A stretch of DNA of 64,000 nucleotides, from positions 1-64,000 of the forward strand of contig CAZHFW010000016.1 in assembly GCA_964531675.1 (NCBI GenBank), given 5' to 3'. Below, piece by piece: positions 47,600-56,410 of the stretch (the first letter of the stretch is position 1; each line of letters begins with the position of its first letter). The notes beneath the pieces are model-generated. The model made no database searches. It had not been told where the DNA came from and was given only the letters and a program-made list of their open reading frames with translations. A program made the position numbers and the translations under genes. The stretch comes from CAZHFW01 sp964531675 (GTDB lineage: Bacteria > Planctomycetota > Phycisphaerae > Phycisphaerales > UBA1924).

Positions 47600-48040
47600 A
47601 TGTCTGCCAAAGTTTCCAATGACCGCAAGTACTACTACGAGGCCATGTTCCTGCTCGGCCAGGCTGTCGCGGCCGACCTCGGCGGCGCTGTCGCCCACAT
47701 CAACGAGGTCCTCGCCCGCGGCCACGCCGAAGTCGTCGCGCTGAAGAAGTGGGACGAGCGCCGCCTGGCCTACGAGATCAAGGGCCAGAAGCGCGGCACG
47801 TACATCCTCGCCTACTTCAAGGCCGAGGCCAAGAACCTCGCCCACATCGAACGCGACTGCAACCTCTCCGAAAAGCTCCTCCGCACCCTCATCCTCCGCG
47901 CCGATCACCTGACCGTCGAAGAGATGCAGTCCGCCGACGGCCGCAAGGAACTCGAGGTCGAGATCCGCATGCGCGCCAGCCAGCCCCAGACCCCCGCAGC
48001 CGAGGCTCCGGCCCCCGCTGAGGCGGCCCCCCAGGCCTGA
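47600..48040 (+). CDS. rpsF: 30S ribosomal protein S6
   Basis: 146 residues: the single S6 domain with YYYEAMFLLGQ, VVALKKWDERRLAYEIKGQKRG and YILAYFKAEA, then an Ala/Pro/Glu-rich tail. CAGGAG lies before the ATG. It heads the rpsF-ssb-rplI cluster; rpsR (S18), usually inside this cluster, is not present here. Confidence 0.96.
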   Translation: MSAKVSNDRKYYYEAMFLLGQAVAADLGGAVAHINEVLARGHAEVVALKKWDERRLAYEIKGQKRGTYILAYFKAEAKNLAHIERDCNLSEKLLRTLILRADHLTVEEMQSADGRKELEVEIRMRASQPQTPAAEAPAPAEAAPQA

Positions 48041-48177
48041 AAATGCCCTTCCCGCTCACCGGTTTGCCCCGGTGAGTGGGTCGAGCTAGCATCTTCGGAT
48101 CGTCCCGAACAGGTTTCGAACATTTCTTCGTGCGTCGTGCACAGGCCGGGCCCGTCCCGGTCAGAACGGAGGATCCC

Positions 48178-48657
48178 GTGGCCAACTTCAACCGCGTCTT
48201 TCTGATGGGCAACCTCACGCGAGACATCGAGCTGAAGTACACCCCGGGCAACCTGGCCATCGCCAAGATCGGCCTGGCGGTCAACCGCCGTTACCGCACC
48301 GCCGAAGGCGAGGATCGCGAGGAGACGACCTTCGTCGACTGCGACGCCTTCGGCAAGACCGCCGAGACCATGTCCAAGTACCTGGCCAAGGGACGTCCGG
48401 TCTTCATCGAAGGCCGGCTCAAGCTCGACCAGTGGGAAGACAAGGAAGGCAACAAGCGCTCCAAGATGAGCGTCGTCGTCGAAGGCTTCCAGTTCATCGA
48501 CTCCCGCCCCGGTGGCGGCGGCGGTGGATCTGGCGGCGGCTCGGACAACTACTCCGAACCCCGTGCGGCCCGTCCGGCTGCGTCACGCCCCGCGGGCAAC
48601 CCCCGCCCGGCGCCTCAGGCGGACACCCAGGTCTCCGAAGACGACATCCCGTTCTGA
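48178..48657 (+). CDS. ssb: Single-stranded DNA-binding protein
   Basis: 159 residues starting at GTG with CGGAGG 6 bases upstream. An OB-fold at about 1-110 (FNRVFLMGNLTRDIEL, a TFVDCDAFGKTAE segment and FIEGRLKLDQW), a Gly-rich linker, and the acidic C-terminal tip SEDDIPF that recruits repair proteins. Longer in-frame ATG starts upstream would add 34 residues not found in the family. Confidence 0.96.
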   Translation: MANFNRVFLMGNLTRDIELKYTPGNLAIAKIGLAVNRRYRTAEGEDREETTFVDCDAFGKTAETMSKYLAKGRPVFIEGRLKLDQWEDKEGNKRSKMSVVVEGFQFIDSRPGGGGGGSGGGSDNYSEPRAARPAASRPAGNPRPAPQADTQVSEDDIPF

Positions 48658-48824
48658 TTCCAAAGCGCCCCAAGCCGGACCCGAGTCTGCGAAGGTCCGG
48701 ATCGACGCTTGAGTTCAACGTCCCGTCTCTGACTCGTCTCATCACCCGTTGAGGTCCGGCCCGGCCCGTTGCCGACGCCAACCTCTAACTTTCTCCCGCC
48801 CCGTGCGGAAAAGGACAGCATCTC

Positions 48825-49544
48825 ATGAACAAGAACGTCAAACTCCTCCTGGTCGAGAACGTCGAAGGCCAGGGCATCGTCGGCGACGTCGTCAACGTCC
48901 GCGTTGGCTACGCCCGCAACTTCCTGCTCCCCCGCGGCCTGGCCACCCAGCCCAGCGAGGAACTGGTCGCCAAGCTCGCCTCCAAGCGCGCCGAAGCCCA
49001 GAAGCTCCTGGCCGAGCAGCGCAAGCAGCGCGAAGCCCTCACCGAGAAGCTCAAGGGCGTGGAGATCACCCTGATCCGTTCCTGCAACGACCAGGGCATC
49101 CTCTACGGCGCCATCACCCAGCAGGAAGTCGCCGCCCAGCTCACCGAGAAGGGCTACACCGTCAAGCCGCGTGACGTCCGACTCAGCCAGGCGATCAAGC
49201 GCGTCGACAGCTACGACGTCCACATCAAGCTCGACTCCGATCTTGATGCGACCGTCAAGCTCCACGTCCAGGCCGATCGCAAGCTCGAGAAGCTCGAGGA
49301 AGAGGCCCCCGCCGCCGCTGCAGCCGCCCACACCGAGGGCGCCGCGGGCGAAGGCAAGGATGGCGACAAGAAGCCCCGCAAGGGCAAGGGCGGCGAGTCC
49401 GAAGGCCGCAAGAAGTCGGCTCTGGACCTCGCCCTCGAGGCCGCCGCGGCCGACTCGGGCAAGTCCAAGGGCGGCGCCGATGCCGCTGCCGATGGCAAGA
49501 AGGCCGACAAGGCCGAGAAGAAGGCCAAGGCTTCCAAGGCCTGA
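48825..49544 (+). CDS. rplI: 50S ribosomal protein L9
   Basis: 239 residues. The N-terminal L9 domain (NVKLLLVENVEGQGIVGDVV, VGYARNFLLPRGLA) and the C-terminal RNA-binding domain to about residue 150 are followed by an unusually long Lys/Ala-rich low-complexity tail of about 85 residues. It is the last gene of the cluster, with a strong terminator 30 bases on. Confidence 0.96.
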   Translation: MNKNVKLLLVENVEGQGIVGDVVNVRVGYARNFLLPRGLATQPSEELVAKLASKRAEAQKLLAEQRKQREALTEKLKGVEITLIRSCNDQGILYGAITQQEVAAQLTEKGYTVKPRDVRLSQAIKRVDSYDVHIKLDSDLDATVKLHVQADRKLEKLEEEAPAAAAAAHTEGAAGEGKDGDKKPRKGKGGESEGRKKSALDLALEAAAADSGKSKGGADAAADGKKADKAEKKAKASKA

Positions 49545-49573
49545 ACCGCTTCAACCTGATCGTGAATCGTGAC

Positions 49574-49610
49574 CCATCGCCCCGCTCCATGCGGGGCGAT
49601 GGTGTTTTTG
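49574..49610 (+). terminator. Intrinsic terminator of the rpsF-ssb-rplI cluster
   Basis: CCATCGCCCCG, 7-base loop, CGGGGCGATGG, then TGTTTTTG. Confidence 0.92.
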
Positions 49611-49681
49611 CAACCCGCTTCCAGCATTCGCGCCCCCGACCTTGACACGATTGTTACATTACTTCGATCAAGGAGGTCCGC

Positions 49682-50506
49682 ATGCACCGCTCGCACGTCA
49701 TCATCGCCGGCCTGATGGGACTCGCCTCGCTCCGCGCACTGCCCTTGCACGCACAGGTCTCGGAGCCTCCTCTGGCCAAGCCCGGGGATCAGACCAGTCT
49801 GCTGCCGCACCGCGTGGGCGAGCCCGCGGCCGTCGCGGACCTGAAGATCACGCTCGTGAGCTTTGGTTACGCGCCCAAGCCGCTGCAGGGCCCGTCCACA
49901 CCGCCGGAGTTTCGACGCACGGACCCCGCGTCAAAGTTCCAGGATGAAGCCCTGCACTTCGTGGCCAGGCTCAAGCTGGAAAACACCTCCACGGGCCGAT
50001 ACATCCCCGTCGACAATCTGCGAAGACTCGTCTCGGAGCCCCGCGATGTGGGCCGCAGCGCCTCCGACAACTGGGGAAACACCATCACGGACATGCCCTG
50101 GAACGACGACACGCCGCACCGCCCCGAGTCGCTGTTCGCCAACCTGTACGATCCGGCGGCGTTCAAGCCGGGCGGCCCGATGACGATCACCGGCATCCTG
50201 CCCCCGGGCTCGACGTGTGAACTCGAAGTGGAGCTCGAGCCGCCACTCTTCATCGGATCGTCTGCGTACTTCCTGTACGCCCACCCGGTGCTCACGTCCC
50301 TCACGCCAGTCGTGGTTGAGAACGCGACATTCTTCATCCCAGCATCGCAGGTCGTGATGCCCAAGGAGGGCCAGTACATCTTCAACACGCCGGCGTACCT
50401 GGAACGCTACGACCAGATCATCACGGAAATGGGACAAGGCCGACGGAGCGACGCTCGCAGCCCGACGCCAGCCGCCGGAACAGCGGATCCCTCCCGCCGC
50501 GAGTAA
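49682..50506 (+). CDS. Secreted protein of unknown function
   Basis: 274 residues with a signal peptide at about 1-24 (LPLHAQV). The mature part looks like a beta-sandwich: LHFVARLKLENTSTGRYIPVDNLRR resembles the DUF4352-like extracellular immunoglobulin-type fold, and later strands are of similar kind. The C-terminal 20 residues are low-complexity. AAGGAGG is well placed before the ATG. Function is not known. Confidence 0.75.
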   Translation: MHRSHVIIAGLMGLASLRALPLHAQVSEPPLAKPGDQTSLLPHRVGEPAAVADLKITLVSFGYAPKPLQGPSTPPEFRRTDPASKFQDEALHFVARLKLENTSTGRYIPVDNLRRLVSEPRDVGRSASDNWGNTITDMPWNDDTPHRPESLFANLYDPAAFKPGGPMTITGILPPGSTCELEVELEPPLFIGSSAYFLYAHPVLTSLTPVVVENATFFIPASQVVMPKEGQYIFNTPAYLERYDQIITEMGQGRRSDARSPTPAAGTADPSRRE

Positions 50507-50509
50507 GCA

Positions 50510-50547
50510 CCCGTGCCACCGACCGCTTCTGAGCGGTCGGTGTCTTC
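50510..50547. repeat. 38-base repeat with palindrome, copy 1
   Basis: Contains CACCGACCGCT-TCTG-AGCGGTCGGTG (50517-50542), directly after the stop codon of the preceding gene, where it may terminate transcription. It is identical over 38 bases to 50761-50798. Confidence 0.85.
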
Positions 50548-50706
50548 CTTCCACAAACCGGTGTGTTCCTTCCCGATCTCCCCCGCGCTCAGGTCAGCGG
50601 CCCGAACTGTCTTCCCATCCCGGATTGCCCGAAGCGGTCAATGCGGGCGTGTTCCGCACCCAGCCCCGCTTCCCACACCGGTCCCCACACTCCCACCCCG
50701 ATCCAC

Positions 50707-50738
50707 GCCCACGACGAGTCTTCGAGTCGTGGGCTTTT
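50707..50738 (+). terminator. Hairpin with T-run
   Basis: GCCCACGAC, 10-base loop, GTCGTGGGC, then TTTT. It lies between the two 38-base repeats. Confidence 0.6.
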
Positions 50739-50760
50739 CCGCCGAACCCCACGCCCCACC

Positions 50761-50798
50761 CCCGTGCCACCGACCGCTTCTGAGCGGTCGGTGTCTTC
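50761..50798. repeat. 38-base repeat with palindrome, copy 2
   Basis: Identical to copy 1 over 38 bases (palindrome at 50768-50793), although no gene ends here. Confidence 0.85.
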
Positions 50799-50900
50799 GC
50801 TCCACTCCTTCTCTCCCTCCAGAGCCGGAGCACCGACCGTGCAAGGCCACGGTCGGTCGCACAAGTCACCGCGGACTATCCTCCCGTTCCGGAGGCTCTC

Positions 50901-51146
50901 ATGGCGATCGTGTATGCACTGCTCATCGGGCTCGTCGCGGGCTGGCTTGCCGGTCAGTTCACCAAGGGCAAGGGCTTCGGCGTCGTGGGCAATCTGATCA
51001 TCGGCGTCATCGGCTCGGTGCTCGGAGGCGTGCTCTTCTCGACCCTCGGGCTCAGGTCCGCGAGCATGCTCGGGCAGCTCGTCACCGCCACCGTCGGCGC
51101 GATCGTGCTCTTGGCGCTGCTCAACATCGCGCTGAAGCGGAAGTAG
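50901..51146 (+). CDS. GlsB/YeaQ/YmgE family membrane protein
   Basis: 81 residues, three membrane helices with the family's glycine-rich pattern (GLVAGWLAGQFTKGKGFG, NLIIGVIGSVLGG). These small membrane proteins are linked to the transglycosylase-associated and general-stress group; molecular function is unknown. GGAGG precedes the ATG. Confidence 0.92.
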   Translation: MAIVYALLIGLVAGWLAGQFTKGKGFGVVGNLIIGVIGSVLGGVLFSTLGLRSASMLGQLVTATVGAIVLLALLNIALKRK

Positions 51147-51182
51147 GATGAAGCGGAAATAGGCGGACGCGGGGAGCTGCTC

Positions 51183-51371
51183 GTGCATACCTCGGACTAC
51201 CTGGCCATCGGTGTCGTCGCGGTCCTGGCGCTGGTGATCCAGTTGATCCAGTTCCGGGTCCGCCGGGCGATGGAGCGCAGCTCGGGTGCGCCGGACCCAG
51301 ACCGAAACCCGTCAAAGCCACGGCATCAGGAACGCATCGTGGTGAAGAACGAGAAGACGCAAGAGGGTTGA
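51183..51371 (+). CDS. Small bitopic membrane protein
   Basis: 62 residues from a GTG start with GGGAG upstream: one N-terminal membrane helix (about 6-22) and a basic cytoplasmic tail. It lies 36 bases after the GlsB-like gene and may be cotranscribed. No family recognised. The small size makes the call moderate. Confidence 0.5.
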   Translation: MHTSDYLAIGVVAVLALVIQLIQFRVRRAMERSSGAPDPDRNPSKPRHQERIVVKNEKTQEG

Positions 51372-51401
51372 ACGGCGGAGAGCACTGAGGGCACTGAGAA
51401 C

Positions 51402-51457
51402 AGCGAACAGCGAACAGCGAACAGCGAACAGCGAAGAGCGAAGAGCGAAGAGCGAAG
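51402..51457. repeat. 7-base tandem repeat, 8 units
   Basis: Four exact AGCGAAC units followed by four exact AGCGAAG units, in the gap between two convergent genes. The change of the seventh base at the midpoint is abrupt. Confidence 0.95.
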
Positions 51458-51550
51458 AGAAATATGTTGAGAGGGATCAGAGCACGCGGCCGCCTTCGGC
51501 AACCCACGCCTCCTCCTCCGTGCTCCCCGTGCCCTCCGTCGTGAACCTCT

Positions 51551-52978
51551 TCACGCCGCCCGCTTGTGCGAGGTCACCAGGGCGGCCATCTTCAGCCGCA
51601 GGCGCACGAATCCCGCGCCCCCGGCAATGCAGAACGCCAGGCAGATCGCCAGGACGATGCTCCCAGCCGGGTAGCCATGGCCTTTCAGCCAGTCGTAAAG
51701 CGCGACCGAGGCGAGCGGCCCGAGCGTGCCGCGGATCCCGTTGAGCGTCAGGTGGGCCGCCATGTACTGGCTCGTCTGCGTCGGCGGCGCAAAGTCGTGG
51801 TGCCCCATGTTCCAGGCCAGCGTTCCGCCCGCGTACGCCACGCCCAGGATCGCCCCGCCGATGTAGAGCAGCCACATCTGGTGCAACACCAGCGCCGCCA
51901 GCTGAACCGCCGTCGAGATCGTGAACGCCCACGAGTGAATCGACCGGAAGTGCACCACGTGCGACCGGTCCAGAAACCGGGCCCAGAGCGGGATCGCCAG
52001 CGGCATCGCGAGCAGCGGAATCGTCGTCGCGATCAACGTCGAACCCGCGTACCCCTGATTGAACTGCTCCTTGAGCACGATCCACAGAACCGGATTGAGC
52101 ATCAGGTTCCCGACGCCCAGCACGCAGAGCCAGAGCTGGAACTCCGCGAAGAACCGGTCCGTGCGCAGCACGCGCACCACCTCCGCCGGGCCCATGAACA
52201 ACCTCGTCCGCGTACGCCCCGACGCCAGACGCCGCTCCGACTCGAGGATCTCGTGCCTGAGCATCGCCCGCTCGCCCCGCACGCGCACGCTGCGATACAG
52301 CACCACCGCCAGCAGCCCCACCGCGCACGCGATGGGCACAAAGACGTGATACGCCCGCGCCGACGCATCCATCAATCGTCCGATGAGCAGGCCCATCGAC
52401 GCGACCGTGATCACCTGCACCGTGGAAAACTTCCCCACCATGCGGGCCCGGTCCTTGCGCGGATAGTTCTGCCTCCACACCGTGGGGCGCAGCGTGATGA
52501 TCCCCGACCAGCAGATCCGTGCCAGGATCGAGAGGGCCACCAGCACATAAAGCCCCGTCGGCGTCCGCGGGACCGGCGCGATCGCCGCGATCAGCACGAT
52601 CACGATCCATTGCAATCGATTGATGAACGAGACCTTGGGCCGCCCCTGCGAGCGTGTGACCCACACGAAGCTCAGCAGGTTGGCCATCTCCGGCGCCGCG
52701 CCCACCAGCGCCACCAGCATGTTCAGCCGCGCGTCGGGCACCACGCCCGTGAAGAGCTGCTTCACGAAGACGCCCGCGACGGACCCCTCGGTGATCGCCA
52801 GCGCCGTTGAAAAGAAGAGCGTCGTCCAGAGCTCCCGGTTGTAGCTCTGCCGGGAAAGCCATGGCATCGACGATGGATGGAAGCTTCGGACCGGGACCGC
52901 CGCGGTCCGCACCGCGAGCCCCATGGCGGCCAATGGGCCGCTGCGCCGCGGTTCGGGACTTGTCCCCGGAGCCTCCAT
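51551..52978 (-). CDS. Major facilitator superfamily-like transporter
   Basis: 475 residues with about 11-12 hydrophobic segments in two groups and a charged central loop (about 215-260, RVRGERAMLRHEILESERR), the MFS layout. A basic, Ser/Pro-rich N-terminus of about 40 residues precedes the first helix. Substrate not predictable. An ATG at 52978 is used; later Met residues could also start the protein. The 308 bases upstream hold no gene. Confidence 0.82.
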   Translation of the reverse strand: MEAPGTSPEPRRSGPLAAMGLAVRTAAVPVRSFHPSSMPWLSRQSYNRELWTTLFFSTALAITEGSVAGVFVKQLFTGVVPDARLNMLVALVGAAPEMANLLSFVWVTRSQGRPKVSFINRLQWIVIVLIAAIAPVPRTPTGLYVLVALSILARICWSGIITLRPTVWRQNYPRKDRARMVGKFSTVQVITVASMGLLIGRLMDASARAYHVFVPIACAVGLLAVVLYRSVRVRGERAMLRHEILESERRLASGRTRTRLFMGPAEVVRVLRTDRFFAEFQLWLCVLGVGNLMLNPVLWIVLKEQFNQGYAGSTLIATTIPLLAMPLAIPLWARFLDRSHVVHFRSIHSWAFTISTAVQLAALVLHQMWLLYIGGAILGVAYAGGTLAWNMGHHDFAPPTQTSQYMAAHLTLNGIRGTLGPLASVALYDWLKGHGYPAGSIVLAICLAFCIAGGAGFVRLRLKMAALVTSHKRAA

Positions 52979-53286
52979 GCTTCGGGCGAGGGTAGGAGCC
53001 GGAGTTGCGCCGGGCCCCCGTGAAATCGCCCCCGGAAGTTCCCCAGGAATCGTGACTCAGCGATCGTAACAGCTTGGCGTATCGGTCCTTGGGGAAGGCA
53101 AGCGGGGGTTTCCGGTCGGAAAGGACAGGGAAATCGGCGACTCCCACCCAGATTTCCGCGCGCTTGGCTGTTCTCCTTGCCCGGATCGTGCGAATGGATT
53201 GGCGAAGGCGTGGCCGGGGGGAGCGCTCAACCAACGGGGCGGGCCGTCCGAAAACACCTATCGTTCACGCCCTTCCAGGAACCGCC

Positions 53287-54153
53287 ATGTCGACCACCAC
53301 CCCCAGCTCGCGTCCCGCCTCCCGCCCCGCCGAGGGCGAGTATGTCCTTGGAACCGGCATGGACGAGTCGACGAGGCTGGGCCTCCAGCACCGCCTCTGG
53401 TCCGCCGCAGCCCACCGCCTCTGGGAGCGCGCCTGCATCACCCCGGGCCAGACGATCATCGACCTGGGTTGCGGCCCGGGCCACGCCTCCGTTGATCTTG
53501 CCCAGATCCTCGGGCCCACAGGCCGGGTGATCGCGATCGACGAATCCCCCCACTTCCTCAAGCAGCTCGCCGACGAGATCAACGCCCGCAAGCTCCACAA
53601 CATCGAGCGCGTGCTCGGCGACGTGCAGACCCTGGAGGAAATCCTCCCGCAGTCGGCCCACTCCATCGACGCCGCCTACGCGCGCTGGGTCTTCTGCTTC
53701 CTGGCCAAGCCCGAGGACGCTGTCGCGGGCCTCTCGCGTGAGCTCCGTCCCGGCGGCAAGCTCATCATCCAGGATTACTTCAACTACGAGTTCGGCATGA
53801 CCCTCGCGCCCCGCAAGGACGCCTTCACCAAGGTCGTCCGCGCCATCGGCAACTCCTGGCGCTCCCGCGGCGGCGACCCCGACATCGTCTCGCGCCTGCC
53901 CCGCATGCTCCGCGAGCACGGCTTCCGCGTCGAACACCTCGACGTCTACCAGCGCCTGGCCCGCCCGGGCTCCACGCTCTGGCACTGGCCCGACTCGTTC
54001 TTCAAGAACTTCGTGCCAAGGCTCGTCGCCACCGGTTTCATCACCGCCGCCGAACAGGCCGCGTTCGAACAGGCCTGGGCCGAAGCCAGCGCCGACCCCG
54101 ACGCCTTCATCCTCCCGCCGCCGGTGTTCGACCTGATCGCGGTCCGGGAATAA
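53287..54153 (+). CDS. SAM-dependent methyltransferase
   Basis: 288 residues. Class I Rossmann methyltransferase: motif I IIDLGCGPGHASVDLA, the acidic end of strand 2 VIAIDESPHFL, GDVQTLEE after strand 3, and RELRPGGKLIIQDYF as post-motif. A C-terminal helical region of about 110 residues probably binds substrate. Substrate unknown. The start at 53287 follows an upstream open frame that is not coding-like. Confidence 0.9.
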   Translation: MSTTTPSSRPASRPAEGEYVLGTGMDESTRLGLQHRLWSAAAHRLWERACITPGQTIIDLGCGPGHASVDLAQILGPTGRVIAIDESPHFLKQLADEINARKLHNIERVLGDVQTLEEILPQSAHSIDAAYARWVFCFLAKPEDAVAGLSRELRPGGKLIIQDYFNYEFGMTLAPRKDAFTKVVRAIGNSWRSRGGDPDIVSRLPRMLREHGFRVEHLDVYQRLARPGSTLWHWPDSFFKNFVPRLVATGFITAAEQAAFEQAWAEASADPDAFILPPPVFDLIAVRE

Positions 54154-54180
54154 GCGGCTCAGAGCACAATCAAACCCCCA

Positions 54181-54206
54181 GCGCCCCTGTCATTCCGGGG
54201 CGTTTT
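54181..54206 (+). terminator. Intrinsic terminator of the methyltransferase gene
   Basis: CGCCCC, 9-base loop, GGGGCG, then TTTT. Confidence 0.75.
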
Positions 54207-54292
54207 GTCATTGTGCCCGACCGGTGAATCCCATTAGACTCAAAGGCCCACCCCACCGCCCAGCAGACACCGATCTCCAGCGGAGAAGCTCC

Positions 54293-55186
54293 ATGCGCCT
54301 TCCGACAGCCTTCCTCATCGCAGGTCTCATCGCCGCCGCCGCTTCGGCGCAGATCAGCACGCTCCGCTACGAGAAGCGCGGCACGTACGCCCAGACTTCA
54401 AACTCGACGCTCGTGCCGTTCAATGACTGGATCGCGACCATCAATGTCATCGCGACGTACTCCAACGCCACGGGTGTGACGATCGATGGCCTGCCGGGCA
54501 TGCAGCGCGTCGGACTCTCGCTGGAGTGGAGGTGGAACTCGAGCCTCTACCCGACCAGGCAAGCACTGGACACCACGCTCCCCAGCTCCCGCTTCTTTCA
54601 GTTGCGAGTCGCACGCCCGAATCTCGAGGAATACTGCTTTTTCCAACCGTCGGCCGACGCGTATCCCGACCGCCCCCCAACCTTCACAGGCGACGCGTAC
54701 GACCGGATGCAATCGGCAAATCCCAACGAGCCCATCGCGCTGAGCGTCGATGGTTTCACGCCCGCCGCCGATGGCACACCCTCCCAGATCAATCTCCAGA
54801 TTTACGATCTTGATCGGGCTCTGGTCGTCTACGACCAGACGCTCCCGACCGCCGCGCCGTCGACGTTTGTCGTGCCCATCGGCACGCTCAGGCCCGAGAC
54901 CGCGTACTACCTCCAAGCCTCCTACTCCGGGGTCTCCATCCAACCGCTCTTCATCTCCCAGATCGCTGGATCCGATAGCCACTGGACGCTCCGCACGCAG
55001 CTCGTCTTCATCACCCGCCGCTGCATCGCCGATCTCACCGGCGACAGCGTCTCCGACCTCGAAGACTTCTTCGCATTCTTCAACTGCTGGGACCTCGCCA
55101 GCCCCTGCGCCGACATCGACGGCGCCCCGGGCCTGGACCTCGGCGATTTTTTCGCATTCTTCAACGCCTTCGATGAAGCGTGCTGA
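54293..55186 (+). CDS. Secreted protein with C-terminal GC-type dockerin-like module (first)
   Basis: 297 residues: signal peptide (1-19, ASAQ), a beta-rich domain of about 220 residues, and a C-terminal module of about 55 residues with two related halves, each holding a DxDx-type loop and a DFFAFFN helix, bounded by Cys (CIADLTGD ... DEAC). That module is the GC-type dockerin-like end common on planctomycete secreted proteins and presumably anchors the protein to a cell-surface partner. GGAGAAG precedes the ATG. It is the first gene of a likely cluster with the galactanase and a second such protein. Confidence 0.9.
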   Translation: MRLPTAFLIAGLIAAAASAQISTLRYEKRGTYAQTSNSTLVPFNDWIATINVIATYSNATGVTIDGLPGMQRVGLSLEWRWNSSLYPTRQALDTTLPSSRFFQLRVARPNLEEYCFFQPSADAYPDRPPTFTGDAYDRMQSANPNEPIALSVDGFTPAADGTPSQINLQIYDLDRALVVYDQTLPTAAPSTFVVPIGTLRPETAYYLQASYSGVSIQPLFISQIAGSDSHWTLRTQLVFITRRCIADLTGDSVSDLEDFFAFFNCWDLASPCADIDGAPGLDLGDFFAFFNAFDEAC

Positions 55187-55189
55187 TCT

Positions 55190-56335
55190 TTGCCTCCGAG
55201 CAGCCCCATCCTCTCCCGACGTGACGCGCTGCTCCTGGGCGTGCTCGGTCTGGGCGCACTGGCTCCCGCCCCGGCGCTCGCGACGCCACCCCGCCAGATC
55301 AAGCTCCGCGCCGGCGCCGTGCCCTTCCGGGGCGCGGACTGCTCGTTCCTGCCGCAACTGGAAACCCTCGGCGCGGTCTTCCTCGATGCAGGCGTCCCGC
55401 GCGATGCCCTCTCGATCCTGGCGTCCAAGGGCGTGAACACGCTCAGGCTCCGCGTCTGGAACAACCCCGCCGATGGCTACTGCTCCGTCCCGCAGACCCT
55501 GGCGATGGCGCAGCGGGCCCACGCCCTCGGGATGAAGCTCATCATCGATTTCCACTACTCGGATTCCTGGGCCGATCCGGGTCAGCAGACCCCGCCCGCC
55601 GCCTGGGCTACTTACTCCGCCGGCGCGATGGAAAACGCCGTCGCATCCTTCACGAACGCCGCCATCGCCGCGCTGGTCGCACAAGGCACGCCGCCCCACA
55701 TCGTGCAGATCGGCAATGAGATCACCGCTGGGATGCTCTGGCCGCTCGGCTCCAACGCATCGGGCTGGACCAACTTCGCAAGGCTCTACCGCGCCGGAGC
55801 GCGTGCCACCAAAGCCGCGTGCCCGTCAACCCGCATCATGCTCCACATCGATCGCGGCGGCGACAACGCGGGCTCACGCTGGTTCTTCGACAACGCCCGC
55901 GCCAACGACATGCCCTTCGACATCATCGGCCTCTCCTATTACCCCTGGTGGCACGGCCCGCTCGCCTCCATGCAAAACAACCTCACGGATCTGGCCACGC
56001 GCTACAACCGCCCGATTCACCTCGTCGAAACCGCCTACCCCTGGTCGCTCGGATGGGCCGACTCCACCAACAACTTCGTCTGGCAGAATGCCCAGCTCCT
56101 CCCGGGCTACCAGGCGACGCCCGCCGGACAGTCCCTCTTCATCAGCTCGATCATCGACACGCTCGCCGCACTCCCCGCGAGCCTTGGGGAAGGCGTGTGC
56201 TGGTGGGCCCCAGAGTCGGTCGCGACGCCAGGCCTGGGCACGCCCTGGGAGAACCTGGCCCTCTTCGACTTTGCCAAGGGCGTGCTCCCCGCCGCACGAG
56301 CACTGGGCCTGCCCCGCGCCGCCGCACCGCTCTGA
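55190..56335 (+). CDS. Tat-exported GH53 endo-beta-1,4-galactanase
   Basis: 381 residues. A twin-arginine signal SRRDALLLGVLGLGALA opens the protein. The rest is a glycoside hydrolase family 53 barrel: RGADCS, NTLRLRVWNNP, IIDFHYSDSWADPGQQ, the acid/base Glu in QIGNEITAG and the nucleophile Glu in HLVETAYPW. GH53 cuts beta-1,4-galactan of pectin or arabinogalactan. The start is a TTG only 3 bases after the upstream stop, so translation is probably coupled; no ATG fits. It lacks the dockerin-like module its two neighbours carry. Confidence 0.9.
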   Translation: MPPSSPILSRRDALLLGVLGLGALAPAPALATPPRQIKLRAGAVPFRGADCSFLPQLETLGAVFLDAGVPRDALSILASKGVNTLRLRVWNNPADGYCSVPQTLAMAQRAHALGMKLIIDFHYSDSWADPGQQTPPAAWATYSAGAMENAVASFTNAAIAALVAQGTPPHIVQIGNEITAGMLWPLGSNASGWTNFARLYRAGARATKAACPSTRIMLHIDRGGDNAGSRWFFDNARANDMPFDIIGLSYYPWWHGPLASMQNNLTDLATRYNRPIHLVETAYPWSLGWADSTNNFVWQNAQLLPGYQATPAGQSLFISSIIDTLAALPASLGEGVCWWAPESVATPGLGTPWENLALFDFAKGVLPAARALGLPRAAAPL

Positions 56336-56410
56336 TCGTTTGGTCCAAGTTTGCTCTTCGCGCGGCGGGCGCGAGTTGATAGCCTCGTCGTCAACTCCGG
56401 AGCACACACC

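Larger units (their letters stand above)
50507..50900. other. Gap rich in hairpins and repeats
   Basis: 394 bases without a gene. It holds two copies of a 38-base repeat with a palindrome (50510-50547, 50761-50798), a degenerate relative of the paired palindromes (50619-50647), a terminator (50707-50738) and a further inverted repeat (ACCGACCGTG/CACGGTCGGT, 50834-50855). Confidence 0.7.

Noticed and set aside
49640..49681. TTGACA upstream of the secreted protein at 49682 as a promoter
   Set aside because: No -10 box at an acceptable distance was found.
51402..51457. CRISPR or operator array
   Set aside because: Contiguous 7-base repeats without spacers; a simple tandem repeat.
51477..53234. 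A 585-codon minus-strand frame
   Set aside because: Alternate frame of the MFS transporter, Gly/Arg/Ala-rich and without membrane helices.
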